From positions 1,860,001 through 1,924,000 of the forward strand of contig OZ244871.1 of the NCBI GenBank assembly GCA_965221105.1: a stretch of 64,000 nucleotides of DNA, read 5' to 3'. The translations under genes and the position numbers were made by a program. Shown here one piece after another: positions 16,755 to 25,389 of the stretch (positions within the stretch are counted from its first letter, which is position 1; each line of letters starts with the position of its first letter). This stretch comes from GM7GCV1 sp965221105. Lineage in GTDB: Bacteria > Pseudomonadota > Gammaproteobacteria > Pseudomonadales > GM7GCV1. The notes under the pieces were generated by a model. That model was not told the origin of the DNA, searched no databases, and saw only the letters and a list, made by a program, of their open reading frames with translations.

Positions 16755-16840
16755 AATTACCAAATTGAATAACTATGGTAATTATAGAGACCACTCTTTA
16801 TGTTTCAACTTATGTGATCACTATAGTTACCAAAAGTTGA
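16755..16840 (-). promoter_or_regulatory. Operator-like repeats upstream of hipB
   Basis: The element TTACCA or its complement TGGTAA occurs at about 16757, 16776 and 16826 within AT-rich DNA (AATTACCAAAT, ACTATGGTAATT, TATAGTTACCAAAA). The first overlaps the possible start codon. HipB proteins bind several inverted sites ahead of hipBA, so this arrangement fits autoregulation. Confidence 0.5.
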
Positions 16841-16932
16841 AATAATGGGGAATGTAGGTGCTATTTGAGGTGTTGGCCATTATGTGACTGAGCTGTGCGA
16901 ATGGTTCTTTAGCGAGATTGGCGCATGGATGA

Positions 16933-18006
16933 TCAGGCGGCAGAGGCATAATCACCATTAACCGCGGAGGACGATTGTGGCTCTTGTGCGCCTTGGCCCA
17001 AATCAGAGACGAACACGTGGCGCTGATACTGGTCTCCTTGCTCGACCCAGCGGCCATAGCGCCTCGTGATCATCTCCCTGGACTTGTGCCCCATTTGTTG
17101 CGCTACGAATGAAGGGTTTTCTCCTCCGGACAATAGTTGACTGGCACAGGTGTGACGGCTTTGGTACGGGTTGCGATAGCGAACTTTGGCGGTTTTCAGA
17201 ATGTGCTTCCAGGGACGCTCCAAGTGCTCATACTCGACAAAGGGCCCCGTGTCGTCCAGCCGGACAAAGATGTAGTCACTTCCAACAAAGCTGAATTGCT
17301 TCTGGTGCTTGAGGGGGTCACAGGCGGCAGGTAACAGAAGTACTTTTCGGTTACTGGATCGAGTCTTTGTCTCCTTTAGCTTGCGCTCCACAACGGCTCG
17401 TTGGATATGCACTTCACGCAGTTCCCAATCGACATCGCCCCACTGCAGACCAAATAATTCCGATGTTCTCAATCCAGAAAAGAACGCAAATTTCAGCAGG
17501 TTTCGGATGCGCGGGTCGTAGGTTAGCGCACTCTCCAGAACCTTGCTGATTTCCTTGCTCGTAAAAGGATCCACTTCATAATCGGTCTTAGCTTGGTTGC
17601 GATCTACCAGCTTGCTGACTTTGATCTTGTCCAGAGGGTTACGGTCGGTGATGTCATCGTTCAGCGCCCGGTCCAGAACAGCGCCAAGCGGGGTTAGATC
17701 ACGCGCTCGGATATCGCCGAGTTGTGGAAGCAGGTGGGTGTTACAGCTTTTCCGGTAGCACCGGTAGGTGCTGTGTGGGTGGGTGCGCTCAATATCTTGC
17801 AGCCACTCTTCGATCAACTCTCGGATAGTCATTTGGGAATTGGCATGACTAAAGAGGCGTACCCGCTTGGATTCCGGGAAATATTCCTCGTACTGGAATG
17901 TCTGTCTAGCGATGGCTCCTTCGATTTCGGCTTTCAGGTTGAAAGCGCAGCGCTGGTCGCCTTTTTTGGAGGGATCAACTACTGACAGGGTTTCCTTGCA
18001 TTGCAC
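16933..18006 (-). CDS. Tyrosine recombinase (phage/ICE integrase), N-terminally short
   Basis: The 357-residue protein has the core-binding domain (TIRELIEEWLQDIERTHPHS) and a catalytic domain with FFSGLRTSELFGLQW (first Arg), RHTCASQLLSGG (His and Arg), MGHKSREMITRRYGRW (second His and Tyr). The N-terminal arm-binding domain of the DUF3596 kind begins only at QYRGVQCKETL; a TAG lies six codons before the assumed GTG start, so the first 20 or so residues are lost. Such enzymes insert elements into tRNA genes; the tRNA-Leu-like repeats nearby are candidate sites. Confidence 0.85.
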   Translation of the reverse strand: MQCKETLSVVDPSKKGDQRCAFNLKAEIEGAIARQTFQYEEYFPESKRVRLFSHANSQMTIRELIEEWLQDIERTHPHSTYRCYRKSCNTHLLPQLGDIRARDLTPLGAVLDRALNDDITDRNPLDKIKVSKLVDRNQAKTDYEVDPFTSKEISKVLESALTYDPRIRNLLKFAFFSGLRTSELFGLQWGDVDWELREVHIQRAVVERKLKETKTRSSNRKVLLLPAACDPLKHQKQFSFVGSDYIFVRLDDTGPFVEYEHLERPWKHILKTAKVRYRNPYQSRHTCASQLLSGGENPSFVAQQMGHKSREMITRRYGRWVEQGDQYQRHVFVSDLGQGAQEPQSSSAVNGDYASAA

Positions 18007-18104
18007 ACCCCGATACTGAGCGCTCTATAAATCAATGAGTTACGCTTTAAAAATGCTTGATTTTCAGTTAAACCGGACAGTAGTGGCAGAGTGATAAATA
18101 AAAA

Positions 18105-18412
18105 GTGGGGGCTAGATCATTGTTGAAAGATTCGCATGGTGCTAATGTTTCTGCACATGGAGCTGAAGGACTTTCTCTGCAAGTAAACAGCGAAAACGCT
18201 GCCTCTTGGCTGCTAAGAGCGACGGTAAACTCGAAACGGAGGGATATTGGACTGGGAGGATTTCCCTCAATAACACTTGCTGAAGCGCCGGAAAAATTAA
18301 GTCGGGGGGTAGATCCTGTAGGACAAAAGATAATAGAACGATCAGCTTTGATATCTGAAAAGCTTGCCTCTGTAACTGTCAGGGAGGCGGCAGCGGTCAA
18401 ACACAAAGTCTC
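18105..18412 (+). pseudogene. N-terminal fragment of a P4-type integrase
   Basis: The reading frame shows HGAEGLSLQVNSENAASWLL and SKRRDIGLGGFPSITLAEAP, the DUF4102 arm-binding domain of P4-like integrases, followed by LSRGVDPVGQK. The segment usually found between LAEA and GVDP is shortened. No catalytic domain follows because the IS66 debris begins at about 18413. It is a second, unrelated integrase in this spot. Confidence 0.75.
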
Positions 18413-19707
18413 CGGCTGCTTGACCTTGGCCATGCTGATATCGCGCTCGGCGCGGGTGTTGGTGAACGGGGGGTCGGGGTCGCGGCGGTGCGCAGCACCT
18501 CGGCTTCGTACTGGGTCAGCGCCTCGTGGAGGTTCTCGGCATCGGACTTGGCGATGCGCCCGCGCTGTCCGTCGAGACGGGCGGGGGCTTGTTCCCCTGT
18601 GGCCTGGGTGAGGATGGTCCGGGAGCGCGTGCGCGCGGCCGTGAAGGCTGCCTCGTCGAGAGCCTTGGCATCAAGTTCACTGACCCTGCGGCAGGTTCCG
18701 CTCAGGAGGTGGCCCAAGCGCTTGTCCCAGACGTGGCCGTGGGCGTCCTCGACGAACCTGAGGTCGCGCAGCAGGTGGGCACCGCACAGGGCGTGCTCAC
18801 AGTGATCTCAGGCGAAGGAGCTGGCCCATCGGTCGTGGACCAGAACGCCACCAGAGCGGGGGATGACACCCAGGTCGTCGATGGCGGCGCGACCACGCCT
18901 TCGGTGGACGAACGTCACCCTCAGGTCCCCGGCACCGATGCTATGCAGCCAGTGGTTCGTGCCATCGACGCGCAGGCTGGTCTCGTCGGCGTGCAGGGCG
19001 GGCATGGCCAGCAGACAGTCGATGGCTGTGGCTTCCCAGTCGGCCAGCGCCTCGTGCAGGCGCATCAGCCAGGCCAGCAGGGTCGCCTCGGCCACGGCGC
19101 GCCCGGTCAGGGCCTTGAGGGTCTGCGCGGCGCGCCTGAGCGGCACCATCTGGGCAGCCATGAGATGCGTGGCGAAGGCCAGGATGCCGTGGCCGTACTG
19201 CAGCGGTCCCGGCATATCGTCCGGGAAGGAGCCCCGGCTCTCGGCTCGGCAGCGCGGGCAGGTCGTGATCTCGGCCTCGACCCTCAACTCGCGGGTCTCG
19301 AACAGGATGTCCACCAGGACCCGCCGCTCATGGCCGTGCGGGGCGACATCCCCAAGACCGCGACCGCAGGCGCGGCTCTCGGCGACCGGTGCGGTCCGCG
19401 TCTCCACGACCAGGCGGTTGGGCCCGTCCCCGGTGGCGCAGGCCTTCGGCCCCGTGCTCGTGGCACCGGGGCGCGTGCGGGCGGTCTCGTCGGGCTCCGT
19501 CCGGGAGCTCGGCAGCCCGGAGGTGCGCGAACCCTTCGGGGTGTTCTTCTCCATGAACACCGCCATCAGCACCTGAAAGAGCATCAGCAGAGCTTCGACC
19601 AGGGCGCGGCTCTCGGCGCTCATCGCGCCGTCCGCACACAGCGCCTCGAAGCGCGCCTTGAGTGCGTCGAACTCCGAGCGCAGCGACGCGGTGTTGACCG
19701 TCGCCAT
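18413..19707 (-). pseudogene. IS66 transposase, broken
   Basis: Reading from 19707, the N-terminal coiled leader, a zinc-finger region (CPRCRAES) and the DDE core (MPALHADETSLRVDGTNHWL) are clear. An in-frame TGA at 18808-18810 interrupts GVLVHDRWASSFA from DHCEHALCGAHLLRDLRFVE. The frame then runs to about 18470, where a shift in a GC-rich run moves FTNTRAERDISMAKVKQ into another frame, and the sequence ends. Nonsense, frameshift and truncation make it non-functional. Confidence 0.85.
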
Positions 19708-19864
19708 GGGCTACCCGGACCCCACCGCCAAGCGCTCCGCTGGCGGCATCAGCGCGATCAGCGCCTGACACACCCCCGCTGTCGCCTTGGAACTGAACTA
19801 TGCGTTGTCCATGACCCTGTGCAATAATGAAACGCACACATCATAGAATCGCCTTCCTATGACG

Positions 19865-19885
19865 TCAAGGGGGGTGAGTAGTTAC
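19865..19885 (-). repeat. IS66 terminal inverted repeat (outer end)
   Basis: TCAAGGGGGGTGAGTAGTTAC marks the outer end of the IS66 element. Coding sequence of the interrupted gene resumes immediately (GGAAAACCTT). A near-identical tip occurs at 1317-1337. Confidence 0.7.
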
Positions 19886-19886
19886 G

Positions 19887-20186
19887 GAAAACCTTAAAGA
19901 AGATGGCTACGAAGGAAGTGCTCCAGTTGGTTGTTGTCCAGCAAACAGTTTTGGCATATACGATATGATCGATAATGTCTGGGAATGGACCAGTGATGAT
20001 CGTGAACCTAATAAGGCCAATATGACTAGTCAGCATGGTAGCGCTAAAACTGCTGCCATCAAGGGTGGGTCCTTTCTTTGCTCGAATACGTACTGTGGCC
20101 GTTACAGGCCAGAAGCCCGACAATTACATGAACAAGATTTAGGTACCAATCATATTGGGTTCAGGACAGTAGCTGATAGTCTTTAA
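19887..20186 (+). pseudogene. C-terminal fragment of a formylglycine-generating-enzyme-type protein
   Basis: The open frame reads ENLKEDGYEGSAPVGCCPAN then SFGIYDMIDNVWEWTSD, KGGSFLCSNTYCGRYRPEAR and NHIGFRTVADSL before the stop. This is the second half of an FGE-sulfatase (SUMF1) domain. The two cysteines of the C-x4-C pair (GGSFLC-SNTY-C), which bind copper in true FGE, are kept, as is the HIGFR end motif. FGE converts a sulfatase Cys or Ser to formylglycine; relatives have other roles. The N-terminal half is absent on the other side of IS66. Confidence 0.85.
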
Positions 20187-20212
20187 AAAAGATGCACCTT
20201 TGAGTGATATGA

Positions 20213-20464
20213 GTGCCATCCCCCCCTTTTTGTGAGTTAAAGCTCGGGAATATCGTTTTAGTCTGTCCATCTTTCCATCCTCTCAAGAAATGGAGCTTCC
20301 GACAGACCCGGGGCGATTCACTGCTGTCCCTGGCTCTGGATGCCAGTCTCAAAGGGCAGCGGTGGCAACAGGCAGAGCTCTTTGTGCTGCAACTTAAAAG
20401 GTTGAATCCGAACGATCCTGAATTGTGTAATCTTATTGACTACCTAAATAAGAAGTCTCGTTAA
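20213..20464 (+). CDS. Short hypothetical protein or fragment
   Basis: The last 50 codons (DSLLSLALDASLKGQRWQQA, ELFVLQLKRLNPNDPELCNL, IDYLNKKSR) form two amphipathic helices reminiscent of a TPR pair. The first part looks random, and there is no clear ribosome-binding site. It may be the tail of a larger lost gene. I do not recognise a family. Confidence 0.3.
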   Translation: MPSPPFCELKLGNIVLVCPSFHPLKKWSFRQTRGDSLLSLALDASLKGQRWQQAELFVLQLKRLNPNDPELCNLIDYLNKKSR

Positions 20465-20603
20465 ATTTAGTCTTCGCCAAACAACAAGTAGTCTTGGTTC
20501 TGCGGGCAGGTCTCGCAACCAGGTTAACGTTTTACACAGGGTCATCCGCGATTTATCGAAGAAAGTGGTCGTGGAAGGTATCCTGACAAGATAAGGTGAT
20601 GTA

Positions 20604-21047
20604 ATGAGTCTTTCAACTTCTGCTTCAGATCTGGCTTCAGTTATTCAGTTAGCCGTAGCGCCTGCATTTTTGTTGGCAGGTATTGCGGGATTTCTCAACG
20701 TAATGGCCGTCAGGCTGGGGCGGGTGATTGACCGAATGAGAATTCTGGAGCAAAGAATCAATAATTCGACTGACGGAAACAGAGTGGGAGATGCCAAACA
20801 CGAGCTTAAAGTTTTAAAGGATCGTGTTGGTGTTAACAATAAAGCCATTGGACTATGTACTGGAGCGGGTTTATCTGTTTGCTTGCTAATTGCAAGTCTG
20901 TTTGTGGGGGTTTTCTTTACTTTCCCTATTGGCCAGTTGGTTGCAGGCTTTTTTATTCTGTCGATGGTACTCTTAATCGCTGCACTGATTTTTTTTCTTA
21001 GGGAGATATTTCTGGCCATTCAAACGATGATGGTTGCTAAGGAATAA
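20604..21047 (+). CDS. DUF2721 membrane protein
   Basis: The 147-residue protein has an N-terminal hydrophobic segment (PAFLLAGIAGFLNVMAVRLG), a charged linker with a heptad-like RMRILEQRINNS stretch, and two C-terminal membrane helices (AGLSVCLLIASLFVGVFFTF and LVAGFFILSMVLLIAALIFF). This matches DUF2721, a family of unknown function. AAGGTGATG precedes the ATG at 20604. It is intact among decayed neighbours. Confidence 0.85.
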   Translation: MSLSTSASDLASVIQLAVAPAFLLAGIAGFLNVMAVRLGRVIDRMRILEQRINNSTDGNRVGDAKHELKVLKDRVGVNNKAIGLCTGAGLSVCLLIASLFVGVFFTFPIGQLVAGFFILSMVLLIAALIFFLREIFLAIQTMMVAKE

Positions 21048-21190
21048 AAAAAGCTATCCGTCAAGTCTAGCTGGCACATGGGGCGGTATGCACTGCGAAT
21101 GGAAATATTGGAAGAGCGCGCTATTGCGAAAATATCAGAAAAATCTTTCAAGAAAAGGTTGACCATCGGTACTGAAGGTTTTCACTATTA

Positions 21191-21358
21191 GGTTACGTAG
21201 CTGCTATTACCGCTATTGAGATAGCGGCACTAAAAACTAATAGCTTGGCAATATGGGTTGCAGCAAAAATATCGTACGTCGCTATTTTTCTTTGGCTGCA
21301 TGTCCAATCGTGTACGGCAATCTGGTGGGCAATACCAGACTATAAACCAAAAGCCTAA
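21191..21358 (+). pseudogene. Membrane-protein fragment
   Basis: An open stretch reads GYVAAITAIEIAALKTNSLA then IWVAAKISYVAIFLWLHVQS and ends DYKPKA at TAA 21356. Its alternating hydrophobic pattern suggests the end of a small membrane protein, perhaps MAPEG-like, but I cannot confirm the family. No start codon or ribosome-binding site is in frame. Confidence 0.3.
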
Positions 21359-21378
21359 AGATGAGATCACAATGGTGA

Positions 21379-21597
21379 TTTGAAAAAATTGAAAACCACG
21401 CTCATGCCGTTGCCCTTCACTTCATGCACTACAACTTTTGTCGGATCCATCAAACTTTGAAAGTGACCCCAGCTATAGAGGCCGGTGTGACGGACCGGCT
21501 TTGGGAGATCAGTGATATAGTCCACCTGGTTGAGAAAGCCCAGCCTGCACCAAACAGACCAAGGACATACAAAAAGCGTTCCGAGAATTCAAACTGA
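21379..21597 (+). pseudogene. Transposase C-terminal fragment
   Basis: FEKIENHAHAVALHFMHYNF then CRIHQTLKVTPAIEAGVTDR and LWEISDIVHLVEKAQ is the C-terminal end of a transposase type common in Proteobacteria (the HYNFxRIHxTLRVTPAM block). It follows a TGA codon with no N-terminal part. It supports past IS activity between the DUF2721 and VapC genes. Confidence 0.7.
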
Positions 21598-21638
21598 GCC
21601 ACTACCATATATCTACATCTGTTGCTAAAATTTATAAT

Positions 21639-21658
21639 ATGTAGTAATGTGCCTACAT
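21639..21658 (+). promoter_or_regulatory. Inverted repeat before the Phd/VapC operon
   Basis: ATGTAG and CTACAT are separated by eight bases, 30 bases before the antitoxin start, and overlap the AT-rich AATTTATAATATG stretch that could hold the -10 box. A related TCTACATCT lies at 21611. It fits an autoregulatory site of a Phd-type antitoxin. Confidence 0.5.
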
Positions 21659-21686
21659 TGGTGGGTGGGCTAGAGAGGGTAATCAG

Positions 21687-21944
21687 ATGACTGTTACGAG
21701 TGTCACAAGTAGAGAGTTTAATCAGGATGTTAGCAAGGCTAAAAGAGCCACGACTGAAGGGCCGGTTTTTATTACGGATCGTGGCCGTCCCGCTCATGTC
21801 TTGTTAACCATCGAGGAATACCAAGAGATCACTGATAAGGGCAGCAACATTGTAGATTTACTGGCAATGCCGGACTCAGCGGAGATCGATTTTGAAGCGC
21901 CGCGTATAACCTCTGAAATCTATCGTTCAGAGGACTTGTCTTAG
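21687..21944 (+). CDS. Phd/YefM-family antitoxin
   Basis: The 85-residue protein begins MTVTSVTSREFNQDVSKAKR, followed by EGPVFITDRGRPAHVLLTIEEY, the DNA-binding half of Phd/YefM antitoxins. The acidic C-terminus (EIDFEAPRITSEIYRSEDLS) wraps the toxin. Its stop codon overlaps the GTG of the PIN toxin by one base. Confidence 0.9.
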   Translation: MTVTSVTSREFNQDVSKAKRATTEGPVFITDRGRPAHVLLTIEEYQEITDKGSNIVDLLAMPDSAEIDFEAPRITSEIYRSEDLS

Positions 21945-22360
21945 TGTATCTGCTTGATACCAATGTCATCTCTGAGCTGAGAAAAGCCAAATCAGGTAAA
22001 GCTGACCAAAACGTGCTTAAGTGGGCGAGAAGTGTTTCCGCATCAAGCCTCTACATATCAGCCATTACCATTCTTGAGCTCGAAACGGGTGTGCTTCTGG
22101 TTGAGCGCCGTGACCCGGAACAAGGTGCAGTACTTCGTTCCTGGCTCAATACGCATGCACTGCCCGCATTCTCTGAACGGATACTGCCTATTGATACAGC
22201 CGTTGCTCAGCAGTGTGCCAAGTTGCATGTGCCGGATCCGAGGTCAGACAGGGATGCGCTGATAGCGGCTACGGCTTTGGTTCATGGGATGCCTGTAGTG
22301 ACTCGCAATGTCCAGGATTTCGTCACCACAGGGGTGGAGTTGTTGAATCCTTGGGATTAG
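21944..22360 (+). CDS. VapC/FitB-type PIN toxin
   Basis: The 138-residue protein begins MYLLDTNVISELRK (first Asp) and carries AITILELETGVLL (Glu), RSDRDALIAATALVHG (Asp) and PVVTRNVQDFVTTGVELLNPW. The acidic quartet is complete. It pairs with the Phd-type antitoxin upstream and is only distantly related to the FitB toxin at 13.9 kb. Likely an RNase toxin. Confidence 0.9.
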   Translation: MYLLDTNVISELRKAKSGKADQNVLKWARSVSASSLYISAITILELETGVLLVERRDPEQGAVLRSWLNTHALPAFSERILPIDTAVAQQCAKLHVPDPRSDRDALIAATALVHGMPVVTRNVQDFVTTGVELLNPWD

Positions 22361-23472
22361 TGCCGCTGATTTGATGCTTAATAAATAGGCAATTAGTCGG
22401 CACGCTAGTAGCCAATCAGCCGGGGTTAGTCTCTTTAAGAAATAGTAGTTTTCTATATACAAAGCCAAAATATGTATAGACAATCCGAAAATGTATACAT
22501 ATTTAGCTCGTGTGCTGTTTTTGGAAAATCTGATATGTCTACGTTTTACGAGAATATCGATATAACTTTTAAACGTGTCGATGGCATCGACTCAACATAA
22601 ATAGTTACCCCCTGATATTTGGCAGGCTCGCTCTGGCGCGGCTCACAGCGATGCGAGAACACGGGCGTTAGAGCCAACCGTCAGGCTGGGTTGAAATGGG
22701 AACGGCGAAGGCAGGATCGACCTTGATCAATAGGGCGGCTGGAGTAGCCACGAAAATAATGAAAACTAACTTTGAAAGAGCGCGCTTTGCTAAGCAAATC
22801 GGTCTATGTAGCTCGCCAGAGTATTCTGTTCAGCTACTTCGTCATGTGGAATCAACATATACTACCATTCCTTCCCACCATTTTGAAGCAAGTGCTCTGA
22901 AGCATGATGGCACCATTCCTTCGCAGCTTCCGATCTACGATTTAACCCGTTCAACCGGGCGATCGGTGCAACCCTGCCCGAGATGCGGCGTGCCGGAGTG
23001 ACCTTGCGTTACCGCTTCTGAAGAAGCTGTTTGCCATCCAGCAGAACGCTCTGGCACACAGCCCGGAACGACGCGGCACCCGGATCAGGAATCCCGGGTG
23101 CCGCTTTACGTTCTCGTGATTGCGGGCAATTTTGGGTTTCACCGACGCAGGGCAGCTGACCCAAATGCCAGCCGAACATCTGTGGCCTACTCGGTTCGCA
23201 TCAACCTTTTTCGCCATTACCTATCCCCGGTTGGCGTTTTTTCGACAGAATTGCAGAAAAATTGGTAGATGAGCGCTACAGGGCAACGACGGGATTGCGT
23301 TAGCATTACCAATTTGGGGGTATTTCGGAGCTGAGAGAGTTTGGTTGCTGCAGCAGTGTTTTCCTATCCGGGGATTTGGGTGGTACACTTGGTTTGCCTG
23401 CGGCCGTTCCGCGATGGAATATGAACACCGTGCGGCGCCGACCCCGGAAACCATCTCTAGCGTAATTCCAAT
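22361..23472. other. Long gene-poor stretch
   Basis: I find no gene I can support in these 1.1 kb. The left part (22380-22600) is AT-rich, while the segment at 22620-22740 is GC-rich and looks like the flank of a lost mobile element. The right part must contain the promoter of the glycan cluster. The only clear structure is the hairpin listed at 23072-23103. Confidence 0.45.
23072..23103 (+). terminator. Strong GC hairpin, possible bidirectional terminator
   Basis: GCGGCACCCGG and CCGGGTGCCGC form a perfect 11-bp stem around a 10-base loop, followed by TTTACGTT on the plus strand. The U-tract is short. With no gene just upstream on either strand, it may be left from a deleted operon. Confidence 0.45.
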
Positions 23473-23762
23473 ATGCCCAAACTATCTATTGTCGTTGTCA
23501 CATATAAGATGCAGCGGGAGGCGCCACAAACCATTTTCTCACTGCTACCACCAGCGCAGAGACTCATCGATGATTTGGACTATGAGCTGGTTGTGGTGGA
23601 CAACGGATCGCCGGAGCCGCTCACGCTAGAGGGAGTTTCCCGCTCCAACGTTCATTTGGTCCGCATCGAACCTGACAAGGCTTCCGTATCGCCCGCCGCC
23701 TGCATCAATCAGGCTGTTCGCCAACACGCCTCCGGCGAGCTAATCCTGATCTGCATCGATGG
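23473..23762 (+). pseudogene. Glycosyltransferase family 2, 5' half (split by IS21)
   Basis: MPKLSIVVVTYKMQREAPQT starts a GT-A fold with the nucleotide-binding strand and LDYELVVVDNGS. LILICIDGV ends at the IS, where the metal-binding acidic motif would lie. If IS 23763-26271 and one copy of the 5-bp target repeat are removed, the frame rejoins as CIDGARLASSHLIRRTVDVL with no lost base, giving a 298-residue enzyme. The gene was therefore intact when the IS inserted. Confidence 0.85.
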
Positions 23763-23769
23763 TGTTAAT

Positions 23770-23890
23770 GATCGCCCATATGGAGCCATTCCGGGATCGG
23801 CATAAAGGAGCCACCTTGGGATCGGCATAAAGGCGCCACCCCAGGATCGGCATAAAGGCGCCACCTGATGATCGGCATAATGGCGCCACC
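23770..23890 (+). repeat. IS21 left-end tandem repeats, 25-bp period
   Basis: Five units with core GATCGGCATAAAGG-GCCACC occur at a strict 25-bp step. The outermost (23770) is the most diverged. Similar units occur inverted near the right end (26222-26262). The period is close to 2.5 helical turns. Confidence 0.85.
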
Positions 23891-23973
23891 CGCCGCTGAA
23901 TAGCGGACCTCAGACATCCAATCCACTGGTGTACCCTCCCCGGATTTTTTTACCGGAAGAGGAGCATCACCAC

Positions 23974-25384
23974 ATGGCAAACCGGAGGTTTGAGATGTAC
24001 CAATAGAGACAAGCACTTGTCCGCATGCGGCTCGGGGATTCCGACCGCGCCATCGCCAAGACCGGGCTGATGGGTCGCAAAAAGATCCGCTCGGTGCGTG
24101 AGCTGGCCAGCACCCGTGGCTGGCTGGATCCGGGCACTGCATTACCCGGGGAAGACGAACTGGCCGCCTGCTTCGATCAGTCCCAGGATCGGCCCCAGAC
24201 CACGTCCCTGGTCGAACCCCACGCGGCAGAGGTTACCCAATGGTGGGAGGATGGCATCCAGGGCACCACCATCCACCAGGCGCTGATACGCAAGTACGGG
24301 TTCACCGGGAGCTATTCCTCGGTGCGCCGCTCCCTGCAGAGCATGGAGACGGCACCAGTACGCCGAACTGGTCCGCGACCAGAAGGTGGAGACCTGGCTC
24401 GGCTGTCACCGCCGGGCTTTCGAGGCCTTCGGAGGCGTGCCCGCCCGAGTCACCATCGACAACCCCAAGTGCGCGATCACCCGGGCCTGCTACCACGATC
24501 CCCAGGTACAGCGGGCCTATGCCGATTGCGCCGAGGGTTACGGCTTCCTGATCAACGCCCTGCCGCCACGAGAGCCCCAAAAAAAGGGGATCGTGGAATC
24601 CGGAGTCACATACGTCAAGGCGAACTTCTGCCCACTGCGGGAGTTCCGCAGCCTGGGGGATGCCAACCGGCAACTGGCCGAGTGGGTGATGGGCACCGCC
24701 GGCAACCGTACCCACGGCACCATCCACGAGAAGCCCTTGACGCGCTTCGCGGAGACCGAGCAGCATCTTCTCAGGCCCGTACCCGCCTCACCGCCGGAAC
24801 TGGCCTGCTGGGCCAGGGTCAAGGTCCACGGCGACTGCCACGTCCAGCACCAGAAGTGCCGCTACTCCGTCCCCTACCAGCTGGTGGGCCAGTCACTCTG
24901 GCTGCGGGCCTCGGAGACCACGACAGGGGTGTATCAGGATCAGGAGATGGTCGCGATCCATCCGCGACTGGGCCAACCGGGACAGCGCTCCACACTGCCC
25001 GAACACCTGCCTCCACACGCACTGGCCTACAGGATGCAGGATCCCCAGTGGTGCCTGCGCCAGGCCAAGGCCATTGGCCCAGCCTGCCATGCCCTGATCG
25101 AGCAACTCTGTGCCGACCGGGTGCTGGACACCCTCCGCGGTGCCCAGGGCATCGTCAGCTTCCGCACGCGCTCTGGGACCAGCCGGGTGGAAGCGGCATC
25201 TGCCCGCGCACTGGCCTATGCCAGCCCCCACGACCGCACGATCAAGACCATCCTGGAGAATGGCCTGGACCAGCAGCCCCTGGACCAAGCCAGCTTCGAT
25301 CAGCTGGGTGAAGCCTACACCGGCCGCGGCCGCTTCTCCCGCGATATCCGCACAGTACTGACCCATCAACAGACACGAGGATAG
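23974..25384 (+). pseudogene. istA: istA transposase, inactivated
   Basis: MANRRFEMYQ is followed by a TAG at 24004 where the family has Tyr. The frame continues RQALVRMRLGDSDRAIAKTG through the HTH and reaches SYSSVRRSLQSMETA. Some 50-55 codons are then missing, including the first catalytic Asp, and the frame changes before YAELVRDQKVETWLGCHRRA. The rest (second Asp in VTIDNPKC, Glu in KKGIVESGVTYVK) runs on to 25384. Nonsense codon, internal deletion and frameshift leave no functional DDE triad. Confidence 0.88.
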
Positions 25385-25389
25385 ACATC

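Larger units (their letters stand above)
18413..19885 (-). mobile_element. IS66-family element, 3'-truncated
   Basis: A single transposase gene (tnpC type, no tnpA or tnpB seen) with about 180 bases of leader up to the terminal repeat GTAACTACTCACCCCCC at 19885, read on the minus strand. The other end is missing: the transposase breaks off near its C-terminus at 18413. The element has split a gene for a formylglycine-generating-enzyme-like protein on its right. Confidence 0.75.

Noticed and set aside
10668..16840. Chromosomal integron with TA cassettes
   Set aside because: The shared end repeats lack the attC fold and R boxes, gene orientations are mixed, and the recombinase at 16.9 kb is of the phage/ICE kind rather than IntI.
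18526..19827. 433-codon plus-strand frame inside IS66
   Set aside because: It is the antisense shadow of the GC-rich transposase gene, with no family features or ribosome-binding site.
22361..23472. Small genes in the gene-poor stretch
   Set aside because: Candidate frames (for example 22696-23001) have no conserved pattern or ribosome-binding site.
23770..23890. CRISPR-like direct repeats with regular spacing
   Set aside because: Units are 21 bp with only 4-bp gaps, related to each other throughout, and they lie at the end of an IS21 element. There are no unique spacers and no cas genes.
24025..25311. Long open frame of 428 codons across the istA region
   Set aside because: After codon 115 it runs in a different frame from the conserved IstA sequence and becomes Pro/Arg/Gly-rich. 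The true transposase frame resumes at about 24364 in another phase.
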